A stretch of 10,002 nt of DNA from DASXBA01 sp046729895 (GTDB taxonomy: Bacteria; Actinomycetota; Thermoleophilia; Solirubrobacterales; Thermoleophilaceae), in contig JBKPHP010000032.1 in assembly GCA_046729895.1 (NCBI GenBank), positions 1-10,002 of the forward strand, in the 5' to 3' direction. Each line of letters opens with the position of its first letter. The stretch's first letter is position 1. Of this stretch, positions 1 through 5,696 are shown piece after piece. A program made the position numbers and the translations under genes. The notes under the pieces were generated by a model. That model ran no database searches. It was given only the letters and a program-made list of their open reading frames with translations, and was not told where the DNA came from.

Positions 1-759
1 GCGGCGGCCCGGCGCTGGGCGAGCCGGCTCGGGCTCGACCGGCCGCGCGGCGACGCGCCGTCCGGCCCCGCCGTGCGGCTGCTGGCGGCGGAGGGCTCGG
101 AGGAACGGCTGCTCGCGACGCTTCTGTACGAGGCGGCGTCCTGCTCGGAGGAGGAGGCGGTGGCGGCCGTACGCGCGTTGCTACCCGAGGAGCGCGCGGC
201 GATGCTGGCGGAGCTCGTAGGCGAGCGGCGGAACCGCCGCCACCGGCCGGGGCGCGGCCTCGAGTCGCTGCGCTACCGGTTCGAGATCGTGTCGGACTAC
301 GGTGCCTTCAGGGACCTCCAACGCCATCGCATGCTCACCATTCAGTGGCAGACGCTGACCCCCGAGCTCGGCGCGGGCGTACCGGAGGAGCTCGAGGACG
401 CCGGGGTGGCTGACGCCTACCGCGAGGGGCTTCGGCGCTCCCGGGCCGAGTACGCGAGGCTGGTGGACGCCGGCCGACCGGAGCTCGCGCCCTACGCCCT
501 CTGTCTTGGCTACCGCATTCGTTACCTGCTCGACATGAACGCACGCGAGGCCATGCATTTGATCGAGCTGCGCTCGGGGCGGGAGGGACACCCTGGCTAC
601 CGGGCGGTGGCGCACGCCATGCACGCCGAGATCGCGCGCGTGCACCCTGCGGTGGCGACGGCAATGACGCACGTGGATGAGGACATCGAGCCTCGCCTCG
701 AGCGGATCCTCTCCGAGATCCGGACGCACGCGCGCCAAGCCGCAACTACCGCCTCCTGA
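1..759 (+). CDS. ThyX-like (FAD-dependent thymidylate synthase family) protein, 5' truncated by window
   Basis: The frame is open from base 1 to a TGA at 757-759, so the true start lies upstream; a GTG at 73 is in frame but not a convincing start. 252 residues are visible. The region encoding YRFEIVSDYGAFRDLQRHR (about 274-330) matches the core of ThyX, which makes dTMP from dUMP using methylene-tetrahydrofolate and flavin. The later segment with NAREAMHLIELR (538-573) matches the substrate-binding helix, including the conserved Arg. However, the signature RHRX7S is here RHRX7T (RHR at 322-330, Thr at 352), and the Ser-x-Arg that follows in classical ThyX is Thr-Leu-Thr. The dUMP-binding site is therefore altered. 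The visible part is already about as long as a normal ThyX, so the full protein is longer and may be a tandem or fused form. Family assignment is fairly sure; thymidylate synthase activity is doubtful. Confidence 0.82.
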   Translation, partial: AAARRWASRLGLDRPRGDAPSGPAVRLLAAEGSEERLLATLLYEAASCSEEEAVAAVRALLPEERAAMLAELVGERRNRRHRPGRGLESLRYRFEIVSDYGAFRDLQRHRMLTIQWQTLTPELGAGVPEELEDAGVADAYREGLRRSRAEYARLVDAGRPELAPYALCLGYRIRYLLDMNAREAMHLIELRSGREGHPGYRAVAHAMHAEIARVHPAVATAMTHVDEDIEPRLERILSEIRTHARQAATTAS

Positions 760-767
760 AGCGGTTA

Positions 768-800
768 GAGGGGCACCCACCCACAAGGAGGATGCCCCTT
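768..800 (+). promoter_or_regulatory. Hairpin presenting the RBS and occluding the TTG start of the next gene
   Basis: AGGGGCA (769-775) is the reverse complement of TGCCCCT (793-799), and a G-U pair 768/800 extends the stem to 8 bp. The 17-nt loop contains the Shine-Dalgarno AAGGAGG (785-791). The 3' arm ends on the first bases of the TTG start codon. The SD is exposed while the start codon is paired, which could tune initiation. The stem could equally be a weak attenuator between the ThyX-like gene and the repeat protein, but no T-run follows. The pairing is seen; the function is inference. Confidence 0.4.
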
Positions 801-1854
801 GAGGCAGCGTAGCAACACCATCCTGCTCGCCATGGTGGCGGGCGCCGCGGTCTTGCTGATCGCCGCGTCCATTGCGCTGGCGGCGAGCATCGTCGGTACC
901 GCGGCGAGCGACAGGCTCACCGGCACGCCCGACGCCGACTCGATCAGCGCGCTGGCCGGGAACGACGGCGTCCGCGCGCTGGCCGGGGGTGACACGGTCG
1001 CGCTCGGCCGAGGCCGTGACCGCGCCAACGCCGGCGACGGCAACGACCGCGTCGGCGGCGGGAGTGGCAACGACCGCATCCGCGGCGGCAAGGGCGAGGA
1101 CACGCTCGACGGGAACGCCGGGCGGGACGTCATTCTCGGCGGCGACGACGCGGACAAGGTCCGTGGCGGTAGCCGCGGACGCCCGGGACGTCGCGGCGAC
1201 GCCTTGTTCGGCAACAAGGGCAACGACGACGAGCGCGGCGGAGCCGGATTCGACTTCCTGGCCGGCAACCTCGGCGACGACCTCCTCGTCGGCGGTCGCG
1301 GCCGCGACCGCCTGTACGGCGGCAAGGGCGACGACAAGCTCTACGGCGATTTCGTGTCGGCCGCCAGGGCCTCGGCCGCCCGGAGGGGCGACCGTATCCA
1401 CGGAGGCGACGGCGACGACGAGTCCTTCGGTGGGACCGGCCGCGACAGGATGTCGGGCGGTCCCGGCGACGACGTCCAGCACGGCGGCGGCGGCAGGGAC
1501 GTGATCTTCGCCAACCGCGGAGCAGACACCTCCTTCGGCGACGGCGGCAACGACGTCCTGTGGGCGCTCGCAAAGGCCGACGTGACCGCTCCCGGCGACC
1601 CGATCGGGGATTCCCTGACCGGTGGCAACGGGAACGACACGTTCCGCGTGCGCGACGGCGAGGTGGACACGATCACGTGCGGCAACGGCAACCGCGACCG
1701 CGTGTTCGCTGATCAGTACGACGTGATCTCCGACGCCACGCCGGCCGATCCCACCGGCTCGTGCGAGGTAGTGAATCGCATGGATGCCAGCACGGAGACC
1801 GCGAGGGACGAGGACAGGACCGAGTCGCCCAAGGACGACTCGCGGGAGCACTAG
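799..1854 (+). CDS. Secreted RTX-type calcium-binding repeat protein
   Basis: 351 aa. The TTG start is chosen because AAGGAGG (785-791) lies 7 nt upstream, and because it gives a complete signal peptide: basic MRQR, a hydrophobic core at about 8-28, and a cleavage-like ALA-AS at 28-30. An internal in-frame ATG at 832 would cut the signal peptide. Residues 84-254 are tandem glycine/aspartate nonapeptides of GGxGxDxLx type, which in the RTX (hemolysin-type, HemolysinCabind) family fold into a Ca2+-binding parallel beta-roll. No enzymatic domain is visible. The C-terminal segment DTITCGNGNRDRVFAD to SCEVV carries Cys294 and Cys322, a likely disulfide, followed by an acidic polar tail. Export is by a Sec-type signal rather than the C-terminal type I signal of Gram-negative RTX toxins. 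The role is probably structural or surface related; the ligand is unknown. It is followed at once by a strong terminator. Confidence 0.85.
   Translation: MRQRSNTILLAMVAGAAVLLIAASIALAASIVGTAASDRLTGTPDADSISALAGNDGVRALAGGDTVALGRGRDRANAGDGNDRVGGGSGNDRIRGGKGEDTLDGNAGRDVILGGDDADKVRGGSRGRPGRRGDALFGNKGNDDERGGAGFDFLAGNLGDDLLVGGRGRDRLYGGKGDDKLYGDFVSAARASAARRGDRIHGGDGDDESFGGTGRDRMSGGPGDDVQHGGGGRDVIFANRGADTSFGDGGNDVLWALAKADVTAPGDPIGDSLTGGNGNDTFRVRDGEVDTITCGNGNRDRVFADQYDVISDATPADPTGSCEVVNRMDASTETARDEDRTESPKDDSREH
1048..1560 (+). repeat. RTX nonapeptide-coding repeat region in three blocks
   Basis: The tandem 27-nt coding periods are degenerate at DNA level and clear at protein level. Block 1 is residues 84-123, block 2 is 135-184 and block 3 is 199-254. 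The blocks are separated by two basic inserts, 124-134 and 185-198, and each insert ends in Arg-Arg-Gly-Asp just before the next block. Examples of units are GGKGEDTLD, GGRGRDRLY and GGKGDDKLY. Many units keep the Asp that ligates calcium; the units before residue 84 are poor matches. Confidence 0.75.
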
Positions 1855-1861
1855 GGGGTTT

Positions 1862-1892
1862 CCCGGGGGGCGGCATGATGCCGCCCCCCGGG
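1862..1892 (+). terminator. Strong GC-rich hairpin terminator without U tract
   Basis: CCCGGGGGGCGGCA (1862-1875) and its perfect reverse complement TGCCGCCCCCCGGG (1879-1892) form a 14-bp stem closed by a TGA trinucleotide. The hairpin begins 7 nt after the stop of the repeat protein. No T-run follows, as is usual for actinobacterial terminators. It separates the repeat protein from the rpe-trpB2 unit. Confidence 0.8.
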
Positions 1893-1914
1893 TCCGGCTT
1901 CACCCGTCGTGCGC

Positions 1915-1920
1915 TAGCGT
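1915..1920 (+). promoter_or_regulatory. Possible -10 box of the rpe-trpB2 unit
   Basis: TAGCGT fits a TAnnnT -10 hexamer. It lies just downstream of the terminator hairpin and 24 nt before the ATG of rpe, which predicts transcription starting near 1927 and a leader of about 18 nt. No convincing -35 box is seen. The call rests on position and the weak motif only. Confidence 0.3.
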
Positions 1921-1944
1921 CGTCTCGCTTTGGGTGCAGAGCTC

Positions 1945-2610
1945 ATGCAGGCGACGCGGGTCGCCCCCTCCATCCTGTCCGCCGATTTCGCGCGGTTGGG
2001 GGCCCAGGTGGAGACCGTGATGGAGGCAGGCGCACGGGTCATTCACGTCGACGTGATGGACGGCCACTTCGTGCCGCCGATCTCGATTGGCGCGCTCGTC
2101 GTGGAGTCGCTCCGCGACCAGGTCCACCACGCCGGCGGCGTGCTCGACGTCCACCTCATGGTCGAGCGCCCGGAGCGGCGGATTGACGAGTTTGCGGCGG
2201 CGGGCGCCGATTCGATCGCGGTCCACTGGGAGGCTACGCCCCACGTCCACTACGCGCTCAAGGCGGTCCGGGACGCCGGGCTTCACGCGGGCCTGGCCAT
2301 AAACCCCGCCACCCCGCCGGAGGCGGTGGTCGGTCTCGCCGACATGTACGACCACCTGCTCTGCATGACGGTGAATCCGGGCTGGGGCGGCCAGCCGTAC
2401 ATCGAGACCTCCACGCCAAAGGTGGCACGCCTTCGCGAGCTCCTTCCCGAGGGCATGCCGATCGAGGTCGACGGCGGCATCGACCCCGAGACCGCCCGCC
2501 CCTGCGCCGAGGCGGGGGCCACCCTCTTCGTCGCGGGCTCTTCCATCTTCGGCGAGCCCGATCCGGTGGCCGCATACCGCGAGGTCGCGGCGGCGGCCGG
2601 TGCCGAGTAG
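1945..2610 (+). CDS. rpe: Ribulose-phosphate 3-epimerase
   Basis: 221 aa from ATG 1945. It interconverts D-ribulose 5-phosphate and D-xylulose 5-phosphate in the pentose phosphate pathway, in the cytoplasm, as a metal-dependent TIM barrel. The family signatures are present in order: APSILSADFARL near the N-terminus, HVDVMDGHFVP (metal-binding His and catalytic Asp), DVHLMVERP (second metal His), MTVNPGWGGQ, and EVDGGIDPETA (catalytic/metal Asp and phosphate loop). The length is normal. The ATG is preferred because the protein then begins right at the conserved MQATRVAPSIL; an in-frame TTG at 1930 adds five unneeded residues and has no Shine-Dalgarno. It begins about 50 nt after the terminator of the upstream gene and ends 10 nt before the TrpB2 gene, so the two are probably co-transcribed. 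Nothing in the active site looks unusual. Confidence 0.95.
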   Translation: MQATRVAPSILSADFARLGAQVETVMEAGARVIHVDVMDGHFVPPISIGALVVESLRDQVHHAGGVLDVHLMVERPERRIDEFAAAGADSIAVHWEATPHVHYALKAVRDAGLHAGLAINPATPPEAVVGLADMYDHLLCMTVNPGWGGQPYIETSTPKVARLRELLPEGMPIEVDGGIDPETARPCAEAGATLFVAGSSIFGEPDPVAAYREVAAAAGAE

Positions 2611-2620
2611 GGTCGGCACG

Positions 2621-3976
2621 ATGAGGGATCAGACAGTCAAGTACCTCCTGTGCGAGTCGAAGATCCCGACCCATTGGGTCAACCTCCTACCGGACCTCCC
2701 CGGCGATCCGGTGCCGCCGCTCAACCCGGCGACCATGGAGCCGGCCGGCCCGCCCGACCTCACCCCGATCTTCCCCAGGGCCCTGATCGAGCAGGAGGTC
2801 TCGCCGGAGCCGGAGTTGGAGATTCCCGAGCCTGTCCGGGAGGCGTACAAGCTCTGGCGCCCCACGCCGCTGCACCGGGCCCGCCGCTTCGAGCGCGAGC
2901 TCGGCACGACGGCGCGGATCTATTACAAGTACGAGGGCGTCTCCCCGGCCGGCTCGCACAAGCCCAATAGCGCCGTGGCCCAGGCCTACGCGAACCAGCA
3001 GGCCGGCGTGCGGCGGCTCGTGACCGAGACCGGTGCGGGCCAATGGGGATCGGCGCTGGCTCTCGCCTGCCGCATGTTCCAGCTCGACTGCCTGATCTAC
3101 ATGGTCGGCGTCAGCTACGACCAGAAGCCCTACCGGCGCTCGATGATGGAGGCGTGGGGGGCCACGGTTCTCCGCTCACCCAGCGACTCGACCGAGGCCG
3201 GACGCGCCCAGGCCGATCACACCACGGGGTCGCTCGGCATCGCCATCTCCGAGGCCGTGGAGGTCGCGGCCAAGGACGACGAGTCGAACTACGCGCTGGG
3301 CTCGGTGCTGAACCACGTCTGCCTGCACCAGACCGTGATCGGCCAGGAGGCGACCCAGCAGATTCCGGAGGACCCGGACGTTGTCGTCGGCTGCGTGGGC
3401 GGCGGCTCCAACTTCTCCGGAATCGCGTTCCCTTACGTCCGCCGCGTCCTACGGGGCGAGGCGCAGACCCGCTTCGTGGCCGCGGAGCCGGCTGCCTGCC
3501 CGACGCTGACCCGGGGCGTCTACCGCTACGACTTCGGCGACACGGTCGGCACCACCCCGCTTCTGCCCATGTACACGCTCGGCCATGACTTCGTTCCGCC
3601 GCCCGTGCACGCCGGCGGGCTCCGCTACCACGGCGACTCCCCCATCCTCTCCGGGCTGGTGAAGGCCGGTGTGGTGGAGCCGCGCGCGTTCAGGCAGAAC
3701 GAGACCTTCGCTGCCGCGGTGCGCTTCGCGGGTTGCGAGGGAATCCTGCCGGCCCCCGAGCCGGCGCACGCCATCCGTGCCGTGATCGACGAGGCCGGGG
3801 CCGCCACGACCGCCGGCGACGACCGCGTGATCCTCTTCAACCTCTGCGGCCACGGCCACTTCGACATGTCGGCCTACGAGGCCTATCTGGCCGGCCGCCT
3901 CGAGGACCCCGAGTTCTCGCAGGAGGACATGGACGCGGCGCTGGCGAGGCTGCCGGAGGCCCCGGCGATCGCGTAG
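2621..3976 (+). CDS. trpB2: Tryptophan synthase beta chain, TrpB2 type
   Basis: 451 aa from ATG 2621, with AGGG (2609-2612) as a modest RBS; an upstream GTG at 2600 would overlap rpe and lacks one. This PLP enzyme of fold type II condenses indole with L-serine. Visible features are RPTPLHRARRFERELG (80-95), YYKYEGVSPAGSHKPNSA with PLP lysine K114, ETGAGQWG (136-143) with the catalytic Glu136, the phosphate-binding GCVGGGSN (257-264), CEGILPAPEPAHAI (372-385) and the C-terminal NLCGHGHFDMSAY. The N-terminal extension before about residue 75, the EGILPAPE motif and QWG instead of QHG identify the TrpB2 branch, whose members often lack the TrpA-contact features of TrpB1. No trpA is adjacent; the partner gene is rpe. 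It may salvage free indole or act on another substrate. The HKPNS variant of the lysine motif differs slightly from the commoner HKxNT. Confidence 0.93.
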   Translation: MRDQTVKYLLCESKIPTHWVNLLPDLPGDPVPPLNPATMEPAGPPDLTPIFPRALIEQEVSPEPELEIPEPVREAYKLWRPTPLHRARRFERELGTTARIYYKYEGVSPAGSHKPNSAVAQAYANQQAGVRRLVTETGAGQWGSALALACRMFQLDCLIYMVGVSYDQKPYRRSMMEAWGATVLRSPSDSTEAGRAQADHTTGSLGIAISEAVEVAAKDDESNYALGSVLNHVCLHQTVIGQEATQQIPEDPDVVVGCVGGGSNFSGIAFPYVRRVLRGEAQTRFVAAEPAACPTLTRGVYRYDFGDTVGTTPLLPMYTLGHDFVPPPVHAGGLRYHGDSPILSGLVKAGVVEPRAFRQNETFAAAVRFAGCEGILPAPEPAHAIRAVIDEAGAATTAGDDRVILFNLCGHGHFDMSAYEAYLAGRLEDPEFSQEDMDAALARLPEAPAIA

Positions 3977-3990
3977 CGCCGGAGGCCCCG
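3952..3990. repeat. 13-bp direct repeat and small hairpin around the trpB2 stop codon
   Basis: GCCGGAGGCCCCG occurs at 3952-3964 and again at 3978-3990, one copy inside the last codons of trpB2 and one after the stop. Between them CCGGCG (3962-3967) can pair with CGCCGG (3977-3982), leaving the TAG stop (3974-3976) in a 9-nt loop. This is the only structure in the 25-nt gap to the convergent gene. It could act as a weak terminator or simply be a chance GC-rich duplication. Confidence 0.45.
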
Positions 3991-4001
3991 CTCCCCCGCC
4001 C

Positions 4002-4988
4002 TCAGCGGCGGCGTTTCCGCTTGCGCTTCTTCGAGACGGGGTGAGGCGTGGCCGGCTCCTCCTCCGGATCAGGCCCGGGCTCGTCGGCGGACTGGGAAGA
4101 GGACACCTCGGAAGATCCTCCCGGCTCGGGCAGCCCGGCCCTCTGCTGTGCGGTCGACCAGGGCGCCGGCTCGCCCGTCTCCCAGGCCGGGCCGCGGCCC
4201 CCCGGCCACACGCCGAGGAACAGCATGCCAAGGCCGCCAAGCCAGAAGATCTGGACGATGGGAATCCCCTGCGGCAGCAGCGGCAGGACGATGAGGGCGC
4301 CGACGATGATCCCCAGGATCCCCATGAACCGGCTCAGGAGGCCGGCCCGCATCGCGTTCAGGGCGATGATCACGTAAGAGAAGGCGAGCGCGATCGTCCC
4401 GCCGAACAGTGTGGCGGCGCCCAGGGGGCCCTGGTTGTCCTGGACGAGCTTCTTCGCCACCGCTTCCTGCCGGGCGCGCGTCACCCGGCATTGCCGCCTC
4501 GCAGCGGGCCGCGCGTGCGTCCTGCAGAACGAGGCCACGTCCTTGCGCTGCTCCTGGCTCGGAGTGGCACGCACCTCGCTCGCGCCGCTCGGCGAGGTGT
4601 ACCGGTCCGCGGCATCCTTCAGTCCCACCCAGTTGGAGATCACGGCGATCGTCACCAGCATCGGCGCGATCACGAGCAGCCATTGCACGATCTGCGGCAG
4701 CTCGCGGCGCCGGTGCCGCGTGGCCCGGAAGAGGTAGAACAGCGCCCCCGCGGCCAGGAAAGTGGCAATGGCCTGCGTGACGGCCGAGCCGAGCAAGACA
4801 CCCGCGTGCTCGTGGAAGTTCAGGAGCGTTCGCCGGTAGCGCAGGGGGTCGTCCCGGCCCGGCGCGTCCTTGAGGGCGGGAAGCTGGACGAGGAAGCTCG
4901 TGGCCTGGAAGGCGATGGCGCCAAAGGCGCTGCCCGCGGCGAGACGCCCGAAGCGCGCTTCCCAGGAAAGCTGGGCCTGGTTGTCCAC
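4002..4988 (-). CDS. Six-helix membrane protein with K/R-rich tail, function unknown
   Basis: 328 aa from GTG 4988 (VDNQAQLSW), 11 nt after the stop of the small upstream gene. The frame remains open much further upstream, but that part overlaps other genes. A GGAGG (about 5009-5005) is rather far from the GTG, so translation may be coupled. Hydrophobic segments lie at about 17-37, 63-87, 101-122, 187-210, 217-239 and 244-262. The positive-inside rule (RHRRR at 91-95, NAMRAGLLSR at 211-220) predicts both ends in the cytoplasm and a large 123-186 loop outside. That loop holds Cys155 and Cys167, a candidate disulfide pair. The C-terminus is a proline- and acid-rich linker ending in KKRKRKRRR. 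I do not recognise the family. It is the third gene of a unit headed by a CBS-domain protein. Confidence 0.75.
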   Translation of the reverse strand: MDNQAQLSWEARFGRLAAGSAFGAIAFQATSFLVQLPALKDAPGRDDPLRYRRTLLNFHEHAGVLLGSAVTQAIATFLAAGALFYLFRATRHRRRELPQIVQWLLVIAPMLVTIAVISNWVGLKDAADRYTSPSGASEVRATPSQEQRKDVASFCRTHARPAARRQCRVTRARQEAVAKKLVQDNQGPLGAATLFGGTIALAFSYVIIALNAMRAGLLSRFMGILGIIVGALIVLPLLPQGIPIVQIFWLGGLGMLFLGVWPGGRGPAWETGEPAPWSTAQQRAGLPEPGGSSEVSSSQSADEPGPDPEEEPATPHPVSKKRKRKRRR

Positions 4989-4999
4989 GGTCGGGCGGG

Positions 5000-5209
5000 T
5001 CAGCCCTCCGTGCCGCCGGGCTGGGACGGTGGCGGCGGGGGTCCTTCGCGGCTCGCGCGGGGCGGGTAGTACTCGGTGTCCTCCGGCTCCACCAACCGCG
5101 AGACCCGCTCCCCCACCGCCAATAGCACGTCGAGCGCCGGAGCCGCCAGCCGGATCAATGCCTCGAACCGCTCCCGGGTCCGGAGCTGGTCGGGGGTGAG
5201 CGGCGCCAC
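5000..5209 (-). CDS. Small hypothetical protein with proline-rich tail
   Basis: 69 aa from GTG 5209, with two bases between it and the stop of the CBS-domain gene, and 11 nt before the membrane-protein start. The tight spacing on the same strand supports a real, co-translated gene. Residues 1-45 look helical and amphipathic (LRTRERFEALIRLAAPALDVLLAVGER), while the rest is disordered: acidic and Tyr/Pro (EDTEYYPPR), then a run of five prolines. No signal peptide is seen and the helix is too short on hydrophobic residues to be a clear membrane span. I do not recognise the family. It may be a partner of the membrane protein that follows. Confidence 0.6.
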   Translation of the reverse strand: MAPLTPDQLRTRERFEALIRLAAPALDVLLAVGERVSRLVEPEDTEYYPPRASREGPPPPPSQPGGTEG

Positions 5210-5211
5210 GC

Positions 5212-5658
5212 TCAGCCGCCCCGCTGATGGAAGTAGAACTCCGGCAGCGCGGCCTTGGCCACCTCGGCGGTGATCTGCTGGGCCTGGGTGAGGTCGCCCG
5301 CGCGCACCGCAAGGTCGTCGATCGTGACGATCCCGGCCAGGTCGTCGCCCTCGGTCACGGGGAGCCGGCGGATGCGGTGCTGGATCATCAGCGCGACCGC
5401 CTCCTCGATGTCCATGTCGACCTCGCCGGTCACGAGCGGGCGCGAAGCCTGTCCGCCCGCGGCGGCCTCCGGGTCTACGCCATCCGCCACCACGGCGAGC
5501 GCCAGGTCGCGATCCGTCATCACTCCAACCGGCCTGCCCCGCTCGCAGATCACCACCGAGCCCACGTTTCGGTCCCGCATCAGGGCCCCCACGCTTTGCA
5601 GGCTCTCGCCTGCCTCGGCGGTGACCACGCCCTGCGTCATCACGTCCCGGATGCGCAC
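5212..5658 (-). CDS. Two-CBS-domain protein
   Basis: 148 aa from GTG 5658. Two CBS motifs fill the protein. The first (about 3-60) includes IRDVMTQGVVTAEAGESL and GVMTDRDLALAVV. The second (about 76-130) includes MDIEEAVALMIQHRIRRLPV and LAGIVTIDDLAV. The paired domains form a Bateman module that in this family binds adenosine nucleotides (AMP, ATP, SAM) and acts as an energy sensor. There is no attached catalytic or DNA-binding domain, so it would act in trans or on a neighbour's product. The GTG start is chosen because domain 1 begins there and because a -10 box sits 6 nt upstream. It heads a three-gene unit with the 69-aa protein and the membrane protein. The frame reads far upstream without a stop, but that part is antisense-like shadow of the sugar dehydrogenase gene. 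Confidence 0.92.
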   Translation of the reverse strand: MRIRDVMTQGVVTAEAGESLQSVGALMRDRNVGSVVICERGRPVGVMTDRDLALAVVADGVDPEAAAGGQASRPLVTGEVDMDIEEAVALMIQHRIRRLPVTEGDDLAGIVTIDDLAVRAGDLTQAQQITAEVAKAALPEFYFHQRGG

Positions 5659-5664
5659 GGCGCG

Positions 5665-5670
5665 ACTGTA
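5665..5670 (-). promoter_or_regulatory. -10 box of a leaderless-type promoter for the CBS-domain gene
   Basis: On the - strand TACAGT runs from 5670 to 5665 and is followed by exactly 6 nt (CGCGCC) and then the GTG start at 5658. A transcript starting at the usual distance would begin on the G of GTG. No Shine-Dalgarno is present, which agrees with leaderless translation. The -35 region is not obvious and overlaps the stop of the upstream sugar dehydrogenase gene. Confidence 0.55.
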
Positions 5671-5696
5671 GCGGCTCGCACGTCCGCGAATGGCCG

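Noticed and set aside
792..812. ATG 792 as start of the repeat protein
   Set aside because: It is out of frame with the protein and reaches a stop within seven codons.
1048..1560. Possible CRISPR-like or minisatellite array
   Set aside because: The periodicity is 27 nt and coding, with the repeats conserved as protein and not as DNA; no spacers are present.
181..1851. 556-aa open frame on the - strand across the ThyX-like and repeat-protein genes
   Set aside because: It is antisense to two well-supported genes, has a low-complexity Ala/Val/Arg composition, and is what GC-rich third positions produce in the opposite strand.
1930..1944. TTG 1930 as the start of rpe
   Set aside because: It has no Shine-Dalgarno and adds residues not needed by the family; ATG 1945 gives the usual N-terminus.
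1945..2610. The TIM barrel next to TrpB2 as a TrpA subunit
   Set aside because: The His, Asp and VHLMV motifs and the NPGWGGQ loop are diagnostic of ribulose-phosphate epimerase.
2600..2620. GTG 2600 as the start of trpB2
   Set aside because: It would overlap rpe with no RBS, while ATG 2621 has AGGG at good spacing.
3449..4240. 263-aa - strand open frame across the end of trpB2
   Set aside because: It is a shadow of trpB2 and the membrane-protein gene with no domain-like sequence.
4989..5312. Upstream continuation of the membrane-protein frame to 436 aa
   Set aside because: It overlaps the 69-aa gene and the end of the CBS gene and is Arg/Pro/Ala-rich noise; the protein-like sequence begins at GTG 4988.
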